From positions 1,384,001-1,448,000 of the forward strand of contig NZ_AP026801.1 in assembly GCF_033095965.1 (NCBI RefSeq): 64,000 bases of DNA, read 5' to 3'. Below, one piece after another: positions 37,419 to 46,744 of this stretch (within the stretch, counting starts at the first letter, position 1; every line of letters begins with the position of its first letter). Source of the stretch: Xylocopilactobacillus apis (GTDB lineage Bacteria > Bacillota > Bacilli > Lactobacillales > Lactobacillaceae). The notes beneath the pieces are model-generated. The model was not told where the DNA came from. It saw nothing but the letters and a program-made list of their open reading frames with translations, and did not search any database. The position numbers and the translations under genes were made by a program.

Positions 37419-39386
37419 TTATTTCATTGCGCTAGAATTATTTTTTGTCCCAACCGTTAACGCAACCAATTGATCTCCTGATTTGACCTCGTTACTGTCA
37501 ATCATTTCAACGGCTCCATAAGCCATTGTATTAGTAACGACGACCATTACAGTCGGATCATAACCCGCTTCTTTAATTTTTTGGTAATCAAAAGTGCCAA
37601 GCAGATCTCCTGCTTTTACTTTTTCGCCTTTCACTACATTGCTAGTGAAATATTCTCCTTTTAAATTAACAGTATCAAGGCCTAAATGGATTAAAACTTC
37701 AGCTCCATCATCACCCGTAATTCCATAAGCATGGTGGGTTTCAAAATCAGCGGTTACAGTACCTGACAGCGGAGCATAGACATTATTATCGTTTGGAACA
37801 ATTGCTGCACCTTTTCCCATAATTTCTGCCAAAAATACTTGATCATTAACTTTATTTAGTGATTCAGGCGTACCGCTGACTGGTGCTAAAATTACTGCAT
37901 CTTCTAAAGTTGAATCATTTACTTCAGTGGTTACTGAAGAAGCATCTGCAGCAGGTTCTTCATCAGCAAAAACGGTGTAATGCTGTTTACCGTAAACCAT
38001 TGTTAAGATAAACGCAATTCCAAAACTAACTACAACGCCAATTAAGAAGGAAACCCAATATTTTGTCGGAATTGAAATAAATCCAATCACCCCAGCAGAT
38101 CCCATTGCACTTGCTAATACGTGCATTAAACCAATCCAAACACTCGCAATTCCTGATCCGATCATCGCACAAACAAAAGGAAACTTCAATTTTAGGTTAA
38201 CAGCAAAAATTGCTGGTTCGGTAATTCCTAGTAAAGCAGAAATTCCAGATGAAGAAGTTAAACCTTTTTCTTTTTCGCTTTTAGTCAAGAAGAAGATTGC
38301 TAAACATGCCCCACCTTGAGCTACATTTGCCATTGAGGCAATTGGGAAAATAAAACTTCCTCCAGTTTTAGCAATATTCGCTAACAATTGGGTTTCCACA
38401 ACTGGGAAACTTTGATGAAGTCCGGTAATAACAATAGAAGAATAGAATGTACCAAATATACCGGTTCCGATAAATCCAGTTGTCTTATAAAGCCAAACTA
38501 AACCATTTGTTAAGCCATCAGAAACAACTCTAAGAACGGGACCAACGACAATAAATGCTAAAAATCCAGTAATGATAATTGAAAGCATTGGTGTGAATGT
38601 GAAATCAAGGGCATCTGAAATATGCCGATGGAAAAATTTCTCAAGCGTGGCCAGAATAAATGCAACTGCGAGAACGGGAATAACTTGTCCTTGATATCCA
38701 GCTTGGGCAACCTTGAAACCAAATAGGTTCCAATAAGGCATCTTGCCAGTATTCATTGCAACTGCAACGTTATAGCCGCTGACAAGACTTGGCATTACCA
38801 TAATCATTCCCATTGCTGCCCCAAGATAAGGATTACCGCCAAATCTTCTGGTTGCCGAAAAGCCAATCAGAATTGGTAAAAAGGTAAATGGCGCTGAAGC
38901 CATTAAATTAACCATTTCTGAAACACCTTTAATCTGCGGATACATCTCTACTAAAGATTTAGCAGAAAATAGATTCTCAGCAGTCAAGACATTATTTAAG
39001 GCCATCAGTAAACCACCAGCTACAAGAGCTGGAACAATTGGGACAAAAATATCAGACAGCAGCTTAATAAATGCCATGAACGGATTGGTTTTCTGCCCAT
39101 GACTCGCTGCTTCCTTCAAGTCATCAGGAGTTACTTCTTTTAACCCGGTCTGTTTGATTAATTCATCATAAACGTAATCCACCGCACCTGGTCCAATAAT
39201 AACTTGATACTGACCATTGGTCTTGAATGTCCCCTTTACATCAGAATTACTGTCTAAAGCTTTTTGATTAATTTTGCCTTCATCTTTTACAACTAAACGA
39301 AGGCGAGTCGCACAATGAGCCGCTGCCTGAAGATTATCTGCTCCAATAGCATCGATGACGTCTTTGGCTACTTTTTTATAATCCAT
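37419..39386 (-). CDS. scrA: PTS sucrose-specific EIIBCA
   Basis: 655 residues holding all three domains in one chain. EIIB has the phospho-cysteine Cys25 in AAAHCATRLRL. EIIC is a membrane channel of about ten helices, including GLHQSFPVVE and the GITEPAIFAVNLKL loop. EIIA at the C-terminus has the phospho-histidine in GAEVLIHLGLDTVNL. It imports sucrose as sucrose 6-phosphate, taking phosphate from HPr. The sucrose rather than beta-glucoside call comes from the divergent scrB and scrR next door. A shared region with two LacI-type operators precedes it. Confidence 0.93.
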   Translation of the reverse strand: MDYKKVAKDVIDAIGADNLQAAAHCATRLRLVVKDEGKINQKALDSNSDVKGTFKTNGQYQVIIGPGAVDYVYDELIKQTGLKEVTPDDLKEAASHGQKTNPFMAFIKLLSDIFVPIVPALVAGGLLMALNNVLTAENLFSAKSLVEMYPQIKGVSEMVNLMASAPFTFLPILIGFSATRRFGGNPYLGAAMGMIMVMPSLVSGYNVAVAMNTGKMPYWNLFGFKVAQAGYQGQVIPVLAVAFILATLEKFFHRHISDALDFTFTPMLSIIITGFLAFIVVGPVLRVVSDGLTNGLVWLYKTTGFIGTGIFGTFYSSIVITGLHQSFPVVETQLLANIAKTGGSFIFPIASMANVAQGGACLAIFFLTKSEKEKGLTSSSGISALLGITEPAIFAVNLKLKFPFVCAMIGSGIASVWIGLMHVLASAMGSAGVIGFISIPTKYWVSFLIGVVVSFGIAFILTMVYGKQHYTVFADEEPAADASSVTTEVNDSTLEDAVILAPVSGTPESLNKVNDQVFLAEIMGKGAAIVPNDNNVYAPLSGTVTADFETHHAYGITGDDGAEVLIHLGLDTVNLKGEYFTSNVVKGEKVKAGDLLGTFDYQKIKEAGYDPTVMVVVTNTMAYGAVEMIDSNEVKSGDQLVALTVGTKNNSSAMK

Positions 39387-39427
39387 TTTTCTCTCCTTTT
39401 AAAAATTGTATGCCCTTCCACCAAAAT

Positions 39428-39455
39428 ATGTTATACTATTTTCAGAAAATGTCAA
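39428..39455 (-). promoter_or_regulatory. scrA promoter
   Basis: On the minus strand TTGACA (complement of 39450-39455), 16-nt spacer, TAACAT (complement of 39428-39433). The -35 box is inside the first scr operator, so repressor binding would block RNA polymerase. Confidence 0.5.
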
Positions 39456-39465
39456 ACGTTTAACA
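39450..39465. promoter_or_regulatory. ScrR operator 1 (scrA-scrB intergenic)
   Basis: TGTCAAACGTTTAACA is a nearly perfect LacI-family palindrome centred on CG, on the -35 box of scrA. Confidence 0.7.
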
Positions 39466-39513
39466 ATTATTTTTAAATTTTGGGTTTAAAAGTTTATAAA
39501 AACAATTAAAATT

Positions 39514-39531
39514 AAATAAAAACGTTTATCA
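39514..39531. promoter_or_regulatory. ScrR operator 2, before scrB
   Basis: TAAAAACGTTTATCA carries the same AAACGTTTA core as operator 1. It lies 12 nt before the scrB start and over its ribosome binding region. Confidence 0.6.
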
Positions 39532-39542
39532 ATGGAGTAAAG

Positions 39543-40982
39543 ATGATTACAAATTGGACACGTGAACTACGCTATAAAAAATATTCCGACTGGAGTAATG
39601 AATACATCTCAGAGTTAAAAGAAAGAGGATCAAATTCCATCTGGCATTCAAAATATCACATTGAACCAGACTTCGGGCTATTAAACGATCCTAACGGGTT
39701 CTCTTTTTTTAATTATGAATATCATTTGTTTTATCAGTACTATCCTTTTGGTGCCGTTCATGGATTAAAATCTTGGTACCATTTAACATCAAAAGATTTA
39801 ATTCACTGGGAAAATAAAGGCATTGCTTTAAAGGCAGATACTAAATACGATTCGCATGGGGTTTATTCAGGATCTGCATTGTCAATCGATGAACAATTGC
39901 TATTAATGTATACAGGAAACGTTCGAAACGAGCAAGGCGAACGATTTGCTTACCAAGATGCTGCCTGGATGGATAAAAACGACAAAATTAAAAAAGAGGA
40001 AGTCCCTTTAATTAAAGAACCTCCTACTAACTGCACTTCTGAATTTCGTGATCCCCAGATTATGAAAATTAAGGACAATTATCAAGTCATAATCGGTTCT
40101 CAAACATCAGACGAACATGGTAAAATTGCCGTTTATCAAGGAAAAGAATTACACAGTCTTCACTTTACAGGCTTTTTAAACTTCACCGACAATCCAACCG
40201 GATTTATGATTGAATGTCCTAACTTAATCGAAGTAAACGGACAGCCAGTAATTATTTTTTGCCCTCAAGGTTTAGACCATCAAATCTTGGATTATCAAAA
40301 TATATATCCCAACTGTTACGTTATCGGACAAGATCTTGATTGGAATAACAACACTGTCAAAGAACCATCAAGTATCAACAATCTTGACGAAGGTTTTGAT
40401 TTATACGCGTCACAAGTTTTAAAAGCTCCCGATGGACGCAGTCTGAGCGTTGGCTGGATTAATTTACCCGATCTTATTTATCCAAATGATCAAGATGACT
40501 GGACTGGCAGTTTAAGCCTTATTAAGGAATTAACGATTAAAAATAAGCAGCTTTATCAATATCCAATTGCTGAAACCAAAATGCTTCGTCAAAAGAAAAT
40601 AGATTTTCAAAATGAACAAGTAGGCAAGAATTTTGAACTTGAACTAACAGTTCCCGCCAATCAGCGGACTAGTCTAAAATTATTTAAAACTGATCATAAT
40701 TATTTAGAAATCACAATCAATGCACTAAATGGTATAGTTACGGTAGATCGTTCTAGAACTAAATTTCCGTTAAATAAAGAATTCGGTGAAATTAGAAGAT
40801 CAACTGTAACAGCCCACCAAGAGATTCAATTAAATATTTTTGTTGACAATACGATCTGCGAAATATTTATAAACAACGGTTTAAAGGTTCAAACTTTACG
40901 TTATTTTTCTGAACCAGATGCTAATACAATTGATTTAACCGGTTCGTATGACCAAATCAACGTTTGGGAATTAAAAAAATAA
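39543..40982 (+). CDS. scrB: Sucrose-6-phosphate hydrolase GH32
   Basis: 479 residues. Cleaves sucrose 6-phosphate to glucose 6-phosphate and fructose in the cytosol. GH32 motifs: LLNDPNGFSF (nucleophile Asp), FRDPQI (transition-state stabiliser) and ECPNLI (acid/base Glu), then the C-terminal beta-sandwich with DNTICEIFINNG. Its start follows a GGAG site. It is divergent from scrA and followed by scrR, whose start lies just past the scrB stop. Partner of the ScrA permease. Confidence 0.95.
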   Translation: MITNWTRELRYKKYSDWSNEYISELKERGSNSIWHSKYHIEPDFGLLNDPNGFSFFNYEYHLFYQYYPFGAVHGLKSWYHLTSKDLIHWENKGIALKADTKYDSHGVYSGSALSIDEQLLLMYTGNVRNEQGERFAYQDAAWMDKNDKIKKEEVPLIKEPPTNCTSEFRDPQIMKIKDNYQVIIGSQTSDEHGKIAVYQGKELHSLHFTGFLNFTDNPTGFMIECPNLIEVNGQPVIIFCPQGLDHQILDYQNIYPNCYVIGQDLDWNNNTVKEPSSINNLDEGFDLYASQVLKAPDGRSLSVGWINLPDLIYPNDQDDWTGSLSLIKELTIKNKQLYQYPIAETKMLRQKKIDFQNEQVGKNFELELTVPANQRTSLKLFKTDHNYLEITINALNGIVTVDRSRTKFPLNKEFGEIRRSTVTAHQEIQLNIFVDNTICEIFINNGLKVQTLRYFSEPDANTIDLTGSYDQINVWELKK

Positions 40983-40996
40983 TTACGAGGTTAATC

Positions 40997-41986
40997 GTGG
41001 CAAAATTAGAAGACGTTGCAAAAAAAGCGGGAGTTTCTCCCACTACAGTATCTCGAGTTATTAATAACTACGGTGCGATTAGTGAAAACACGCGTAACAA
41101 AGTGCACACTGCAATGAAAGAGCTCAATTATCAACCGAACTCTTTGGCTCGATCACTGCAGGGTAAAAAAACTCAATTGATTGGCTTAATCTTTCCATCG
41201 ATTACCAATCCTTTTTATGCTGAACTAATTGCTACAATTGAAGATCAGCTTTTTAAATCACACTATAAAACAATTCTTTGCAACGCTTCAAATGATCAAA
41301 ATAAAGAGCGTGATTACCTCAATATGCTGGTATCTAACCAAGTCGATGGAATTATTGTCGGTACCCATTCAAAAAGTTTGAAAGAATATCAAGAAATCAA
41401 ACAAGCCATCGTTTCTTTTGATCGTTATTTAGCAGACTCAATTCCGATTGTCGGCAGTGATAATTACCAAGGAGCAGCTCTTGCTGCTGAAGAACTTATT
41501 AATAGCGGGGCTTCTAACATTTATTTTTTAGGGAACGTGCATGCCGGACGGGATCTTCAGCCTACAGATCAAAGAGAGATTGCATTTCGAAAAACATTAG
41601 CTGAACATCAGTTAACTCCAAATTTTCTACCGCTGTCAACTGAAATATCAGTAAACATCAAACATATGATGATTCGGGAATTATTGCAGAAAAATCAAAA
41701 TATTGATGGAATTATGACTACTGATGATCTTACCGCACTCTTAACAATTAATGTCGCACGTGAACTAGGAATCACCATTCCAAATGATTTAAAAGTGATC
41801 GGATTTGATGGAACGAAATTTATTCAAGATTATTATCCTGAACTCACCACGATTGCTCAACCTATCAGCGATATTGCAGAACTTCTCATCAACACCTTAT
41901 TTAAACAGATTGACAATCACGATCATTACGAAAATAAACATTTTATTTTACCCAACAAGTTAATTAAAGGTAATACCAGCAGATAA
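40997..41986 (+). CDS. scrR: LacI-family sucrose operon repressor
   Basis: 329 residues from a GTG start at 40997 with GAGG 6 nt upstream; an in-frame ATG at 40964 lies inside scrB and has no ribosome binding site. The N-terminal helix-turn-helix is VAKLEDVAKKAGVSPTTVS. The periplasmic-binding-protein fold has LIGLIFPSITNPFYAEL and TTDDLTALLTINVA. It is the probable repressor of scrA and scrB through the two CG-centred palindromes between them. A bidirectional terminator follows directly. Confidence 0.93.
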   Translation: MAKLEDVAKKAGVSPTTVSRVINNYGAISENTRNKVHTAMKELNYQPNSLARSLQGKKTQLIGLIFPSITNPFYAELIATIEDQLFKSHYKTILCNASNDQNKERDYLNMLVSNQVDGIIVGTHSKSLKEYQEIKQAIVSFDRYLADSIPIVGSDNYQGAALAAEELINSGASNIYFLGNVHAGRDLQPTDQREIAFRKTLAEHQLTPNFLPLSTEISVNIKHMMIRELLQKNQNIDGIMTTDDLTALLTINVARELGITIPNDLKVIGFDGTKFIQDYYPELTTIAQPISDIAELLINTLFKQIDNHDHYENKHFILPNKLIKGNTSR

Positions 41987-42021
41987 AAATGGCCAATAAC
42001 ATTCAGCTATTGGCTATTTTT
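41985..42021. terminator. Bidirectional terminator between scrR and mvaS
   Basis: GCCAATA and TATTGGC pair, with AAAAAT/ATTTTT runs outside. It begins at the scrR stop and covers the mvaS stop at 42014. Confidence 0.85.
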
Positions 42022-43171
42022 GATCATAAATTCGATTTCCGTTAACGACTTCTTTTAAGTAAAAATCTCCTAAACGAATGCCTTCTGAATTAAATTGTTG
42101 ATTTAACTCATCAGATCGTTCTTGATACATTTTTTCGTAAGTCTTAATCTCAACTTCCTGACGATTAATTAACAGATCGCTTAGTGAGCTTAAATCAGGA
42201 ATTGCATGAGCTTTTAAAACATAGAATTCACTTTGTGAACCTGATCCATAGCTATACATTCCAATTAAATCTTCTTTATTGAGATTTCCTGCTAAAACAT
42301 TTGATAAAAGATTTAAATATAAGGAACCCGTATAAATATTTCCAACTTCTGCATTTAATGATTTTCCTTGATTAAACAAATTAACCCATTCTTCAAATTT
42401 ATCAATATTAATCTGATCTTTAATCTCGTTTAAGGCTTTAAGACCGATCTTGGTATAAGGCATATGAAAATTAATCATTTTTAAATCTTCAGGCATAATT
42501 GGTTTAGATTTAAAAAAGTCCTCAAATACGTGTTTAAAAAATTGCAAATAAGTTTGATTTGAAAGCGGTCCATCAACAATAGCTTCTTCGCAACCCATTG
42601 GGCGATAAAAGTCAGGAACATTTTGAGCATAGTAGGATGGTCGATAGACGGTTTCAAATGCCGTTTCAAGACTATTTTCAACCAGCATTGCAACACTTCC
42701 AGCCCCTTGAGTTACCTCACCGCCAGAATTAAGACCATAGCGCGCAATATCACTAGCTACTATTAGAACCTTTTCATCCGGGTGCAGTGTCACCCGATCA
42801 ATTGCTAAATCCAAACCCGCCGTTGCCCCATAACACGCTTCTTTTATTTCAAAATAACGCGCATCTGATGAAAGTCCCAAGTATTGCTGAAAAAACAATG
42901 ATCCTGCTTTGGATTCATCAACACTGCTTTCAGTTGCAAAAATTACTAATTTTATCGATTCTTTTTCTTCTGAGGTTAATGAATCTAATAATCGACGAGC
43001 TGAATTAAGCCCCATTGAAATCGAATCTTCATTTCCTCCGACAACAGCCATTTTTTCCTGCCCAATTCCAATTAAAAACTTTTTAGGATCAACTCCCCTA
43101 GCTGATGCTAAAGAAGTCATTTTAAGGTAATTTTGAGGAATATAACAAGCTATTTTATTAATACCGATCAT
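42014..43171 (-). CDS. mvaS: Hydroxymethylglutaryl-CoA synthase
   Basis: 385 residues. Condenses acetyl-CoA with acetoacetyl-CoA to HMG-CoA in the mevalonate route to isoprenoids, and hence undecaprenyl carriers. The acylated cysteine is Cys113 in EACYGATAGL; the general base is in FATESSVDESK; NFHMPYTKIG carries the conserved His. Its start overlaps the mvaA stop by 4 nt (ATGA), so the two are coupled. Last gene of thl-mvaA-mvaS. Confidence 0.96.
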   Translation of the reverse strand: MIGINKIACYIPQNYLKMTSLASARGVDPKKFLIGIGQEKMAVVGGNEDSISMGLNSARRLLDSLTSEEKESIKLVIFATESSVDESKAGSLFFQQYLGLSSDARYFEIKEACYGATAGLDLAIDRVTLHPDEKVLIVASDIARYGLNSGGEVTQGAGSVAMLVENSLETAFETVYRPSYYAQNVPDFYRPMGCEEAIVDGPLSNQTYLQFFKHVFEDFFKSKPIMPEDLKMINFHMPYTKIGLKALNEIKDQINIDKFEEWVNLFNQGKSLNAEVGNIYTGSLYLNLLSNVLAGNLNKEDLIGMYSYGSGSQSEFYVLKAHAIPDLSSLSDLLINRQEVEIKTYEKMYQERSDELNQQFNSEGIRLGDFYLKEVVNGNRIYDQK

Positions 43172-44397
43172 TTGTCTCTTCTCTCTTTTAAAATTTTTTG
43201 TACTGTAATCGTATCAAAGCTTTTCCGCTTTACCATTTCATCTACTACTGAACTAAGATCTTGATCTCTAACCCCTACACTTTTAGCAATAGATTTTGCC
43301 TGCAGACGCATATGACCTTTTTGAATTCCATCCGTAACTAACGCATACAACGCCGAAAAATTGCTTGCCAGTCCCACTGCCATTAAAACATGTGCTAGTT
43401 CAGTGCTATCTTGAACGTTTAAAAGCGATAGACATTTTTTGGCGTCAGGGTGAGTTGAGATTGCTCCTCCCACCGTTCCAAGAGGTAAATAACCAACAAA
43501 TTCTCCAATTAGTTCTTGATCTTTTATAATCCAATTCGTAAATGAGCGGTTAAGCGGTTTTGAATGATAACTATACATGGCGCTGCTGACAGCCCGATCA
43601 TCATTACCCGTTGCAATCACTGCTCCAATTAAGCCATTCATAACCCCTTTGTTATTAGTTACTGACCTTGCTTCGTTAAAACTTGAAATTGTTGAAAGCT
43701 GGACTAACTTTTCCGCCGCTTCAATGCCAATTAGTGAAACCGGAACATTTGCCCTTGCTTTAAAAGGTTCGCCAATTGGTAGATTAGATAAAATTGCACT
43801 GATAACATCACCATTGATAATTTTTGCAACTAGAGGTGCAATTTTTTCAACAATCGTGTCAACTAAATTTGCACCCATTGCCTCTTTTGTATCAACTTGA
43901 ACGGTACAAATCATAATTTCCTGTTCAAAATCAAACGTTAATTGCTTAATTCCACCGCCACGTTTAATTAAATGAGAGACGGCTTCGTTTCCTTTTGCAA
44001 TTAATAAATCTTTTTTTGAGATGATATCACTTTTAATTGCTTCTGCTTCACCTTGATATGTGACAAAAATTTGTCCGGTAGTCGGCAGCTTTGTCCCAGT
44101 AACAACGATTCCTTTGTCTTCGTTAACAAAATGAGTTGCTTTATTTAAAGCTGCGACAACTGAAGGCTCATAAGTTGCAATCGGAATTTCATAACTTTCC
44201 CCATTAACCTTTAACCCATGAACCAAGCCAATTGGAATATGAAACTGGTTTATCGAGTTTTCAGTGAAAATTTCTAATTCTTGGTCAGTCAAATTTGCAG
44301 CATCTACTAATCGATCTGCTAAATCATGGGTTATTTGTTTACTGTTTAAAAGTTCTTTAACCCGCTCTAATCTTGCAAGTTCATAAAATTTTTTCAA
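43168..44397 (-). CDS. mvaA: Hydroxymethylglutaryl-CoA reductase, class II
   Basis: 409 residues. Reduces HMG-CoA to mevalonate. Class II bacterial features: EPSVVAALNKATHFV, the catalytic-site stretch TKEAMGANLVDTIVE and the GTVGGAISTHPDAKK block. No membrane domain, so the enzyme is cytosolic. It overlaps thl and mvaS by 4 nt each. The usual Lys and Asp of the active site lie in these blocks; cofactor preference cannot be told by eye. Confidence 0.95.
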   Translation of the reverse strand: MKKFYELARLERVKELLNSKQITHDLADRLVDAANLTDQELEIFTENSINQFHIPIGLVHGLKVNGESYEIPIATYEPSVVAALNKATHFVNEDKGIVVTGTKLPTTGQIFVTYQGEAEAIKSDIISKKDLLIAKGNEAVSHLIKRGGGIKQLTFDFEQEIMICTVQVDTKEAMGANLVDTIVEKIAPLVAKIINGDVISAILSNLPIGEPFKARANVPVSLIGIEAAEKLVQLSTISSFNEARSVTNNKGVMNGLIGAVIATGNDDRAVSSAMYSYHSKPLNRSFTNWIIKDQELIGEFVGYLPLGTVGGAISTHPDAKKCLSLLNVQDSTELAHVLMAVGLASNFSALYALVTDGIQKGHMRLQAKSIAKSVGVRDQDLSSVVDEMVKRKSFDTITVQKILKERRDK

Positions 44398-45524
44398 TTA
44401 TTTTTAATCAGCATGGCACAAGCCATCCCGCCTCCAATACATAAAGATGCAACTCCTAATTCCAGATTTTTTCGTTGCAGATTATGAACTAATGTCGTCA
44501 CAATTCTGGCTCCACTGGATCCTAACGGGTGCCCCAAAGCAATCGCCCCGCCGCTGATGTTAAGTTTATCCAGTGGAATTGAAAGATCGCGGCTGACTGC
44601 AAAACATTGAGAGGCAAAAGCTTCATTAATTTCGAAAAGATCAACATCTTGAATCTTTAATCCATTTCGCTTTAGTAGCTCTTTGATCGCAAAATAAGGA
44701 GTATATCCCATCAATTCAGGTTTAAAACCGATTTCCACGTAATCAACAATATCAGCTTTTGCATCTAAATTATAATCATCCACAAATTGTTCACTGGCTA
44801 AGGCTAAGAAACTAGCTCCATCACTTAAAGGTGAAGAGTTCCCCGCTGTAACTGTTCCACTTTCACAAAAAACTGGCTTTAATTGACTTAATTTTTCATA
44901 GCTAGAATCCACTCTGACACATTCATCGCTACTTAAAAGAATTTCACTGCCCGATTTGATTGGAACAATTTCTTTATTAAAATCTCCTTTTTCCCAAGAT
45001 TTCCCTGCCTTTTGATGAGACAAAAGGGCAAATTCGTCTTGTTCTTTTCGAGTTACATGATATTCATTAGCTACATTTTCTGCCGTAACTCCCATATGAT
45101 CATGAGTAAAAGGATCTTCTAAAGCATCATTTAAAAGAGTTGGCTTATTTTTTAAACCAAATGCCGGTGCGTTGGACATACTTTCTGCACCACCCGCAAT
45201 TATTAAATTAGCTTCTTGAAGTTTAATTTTACTATCAGCAAGATGAAGTGCATACATTCCAGAACCGCATACCATATTTACAGTCTGAGCTGTAGAAGTA
45301 TCGTTCATCCCTGATTTAAGAGCAACTTGCCGTGCAGCATTAGAACCCAGACCTGTCTGTAAGACTGTTCCCATAATCAAAGAATCAACTAGTGTTAAAT
45401 CAATATCTAGATCTTTAACTACCTGACAAGAAATTTCCTGAACCGATAACTGCTCAAGACTTTTACCTTTTTTTCCGATCGGACTTCTTTTAGCATCGAT
45501 AATTTTTGTTATTTTTTTCTGCAT
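44394..45524 (-). CDS. thl: Acetyl-CoA acetyltransferase (thiolase)
   Basis: 376 residues. Joins two acetyl-CoA to acetoacetyl-CoA, the first step of the mevalonate route. The acyl cysteine is in VNMVCGSGMYAL near residue 86. The second half shows EAFASQCFAV, GGAIALGHPLGSSGARI (His) and the base cysteine CIGGGMACAM. First gene of the operon. No ribosome binding site is visible before the ATG, and a TATATAA box lies only about 10-15 nt before it, so the message may be nearly leaderless. Confidence 0.95.
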   Translation of the reverse strand: MQKKITKIIDAKRSPIGKKGKSLEQLSVQEISCQVVKDLDIDLTLVDSLIMGTVLQTGLGSNAARQVALKSGMNDTSTAQTVNMVCGSGMYALHLADSKIKLQEANLIIAGGAESMSNAPAFGLKNKPTLLNDALEDPFTHDHMGVTAENVANEYHVTRKEQDEFALLSHQKAGKSWEKGDFNKEIVPIKSGSEILLSSDECVRVDSSYEKLSQLKPVFCESGTVTAGNSSPLSDGASFLALASEQFVDDYNLDAKADIVDYVEIGFKPELMGYTPYFAIKELLKRNGLKIQDVDLFEINEAFASQCFAVSRDLSIPLDKLNISGGAIALGHPLGSSGARIVTTLVHNLQRKNLELGVASLCIGGGMACAMLIKNN

Positions 45525-45606
45525 ATTTTCATTTTATATATTAAATTTGATTTCTGATTTTTCTCAGTTTCATTTTAAAAAATTTTAATTTCTTCCAAAA
45601 AAATCG

Positions 45607-45644
45607 TGGAAACGCTTTATTTTTTAGCTGAGTTGAGTTACAAT
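45607..45644 (+). promoter_or_regulatory. ccpA promoter with cre-like site
   Basis: TTTATT (45616-45621), 17-nt spacer, TACAAT (45639-45644), about 45 nt before the ccpA start. TGGAAACGCTTTAT at 45607-45620 resembles a catabolite response element, with two end mismatches, and covers the -35 box. It also lies upstream of the divergent thl. Confidence 0.55.
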
Positions 45645-45688
45645 GAAAAATATTACATTTTTACAGAAAATCAGGAGAATATTTAAAT

Positions 45689-46684
45689 ATGCAACCTAAA
45701 GTAACAATTTATGATGTAGCAAACGCAGCTAATGTATCAATGGCTACTGTCAGCCGCGTAATGAACCGAAATCCTAAAGTTAAACAGGAAACAAAAGAAC
45801 GAGTCCTAAAAGTTATCCACGACTTGAATTATCACCCTAATGCTGTTGCTCAGGGTTTAGCTAGCAAAAAAACAACAACAATTGGTGTTATTTTACCAGA
45901 CCTAGCCAATGATTATTTTGCTAATTTAGCGGTAGGAATTGATGATATTGCTTTAATGTATAACTATAACATTATTATTGCAAACTCAAGTGAGGACACG
46001 GAAAAAGAAAATAAAATTGTTGATAATCTTTTAGCCAAACAGGTTGATGGAATTATCTATATGGGCCGAGATCAAACTGAACATTTTCAAAAATCTACCA
46101 AAGACAATGGGACTGCCGTAGTTTTAGCAGGATCTGTAGATCAGGAAGGGACGCCGAGTGTCAATATTAATTACCGCAAAGCAATTTGCGATGCCACATC
46201 ATTCTTTTTGAAACAAAAACAAAAAGTTGCATTAGTTATCAACGATAAAAATTATTCTATTAATAGTGATTATCGGATTCCAGGATATCAAGATGCTTTG
46301 AAGAAATACGGAGTTAGCTTTGATCCAAATTTAATTTTTGAATATCGCGACAACAACAGCATTAGTAATCCAATGCTTCAAGACATTTATGACAGCGATG
46401 CCACTGCAGCTGTTGTTTACAGTGATGATGTTGCCATAATGTTATTAAACAAAGGATTTCAATTAGGTAAATCTATTCCCGATGATTTCCAAATTATTAC
46501 CAGCAACAATACTGTAGTCACAAAATACGCTCGTCCAATGATTTCTTCAATTTCTCAGCCTTTATACGATATTGGAGCTGTCGCTATGAGAATTTTAACA
46601 AAAATCATGAACAATGAAAAAGTTCAAGACAAACAAGTTTTTCTTGACTATGATATTATCCATCGAGGCAGCACCAGAATTTAA
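45689..46684 (+). CDS. ccpA: Catabolite control protein A
   Basis: 331 residues. LacI-family master regulator that binds cre sites together with serine-46-phosphorylated HPr. The N-terminal TIYDVANAANVSMATVSRVM helix-turn-helix and the hinge HPNAVAQGLASKK match CcpA closely. IGVILPDLANDYFA and LLAKQVDGIIYMG are also family-typical. GGAGAA precedes ATG. The HPr partner is in the same window. Control probably reaches the sugar loci here, and its promoter region has a cre-like site. The converging PBP gene next to ccpA is common in lactobacilli. Confidence 0.95.
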   Translation: MQPKVTIYDVANAANVSMATVSRVMNRNPKVKQETKERVLKVIHDLNYHPNAVAQGLASKKTTTIGVILPDLANDYFANLAVGIDDIALMYNYNIIIANSSEDTEKENKIVDNLLAKQVDGIIYMGRDQTEHFQKSTKDNGTAVVLAGSVDQEGTPSVNINYRKAICDATSFFLKQKQKVALVINDKNYSINSDYRIPGYQDALKKYGVSFDPNLIFEYRDNNSISNPMLQDIYDSDATAAVVYSDDVAIMLLNKGFQLGKSIPDDFQIITSNNTVVTKYARPMISSISQPLYDIGAVAMRILTKIMNNEKVQDKQVFLDYDIIHRGSTRI

Positions 46685-46698
46685 TAGTTCTTCAGATT

Positions 46699-46732
46699 AA
46701 AAAAGCAAATCTAAAAATTGATTTGCTTTTTT
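46699..46732. terminator. Bidirectional terminator between ccpA and the PBP gene
   Basis: AAAAAAGCAAATC and GATTTGCTTTTTT form a perfect 13-bp stem with an 8-nt loop and T-runs on both strands. Confidence 0.9.
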
Positions 46733-46744
46733 GTTTAGCTATAT

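Noticed and set aside
43577-43900. 107-codon open frame on the plus strand within mvaA
   Set aside because: It is antisense to a clear HMG-CoA reductase and lacks a start signal.
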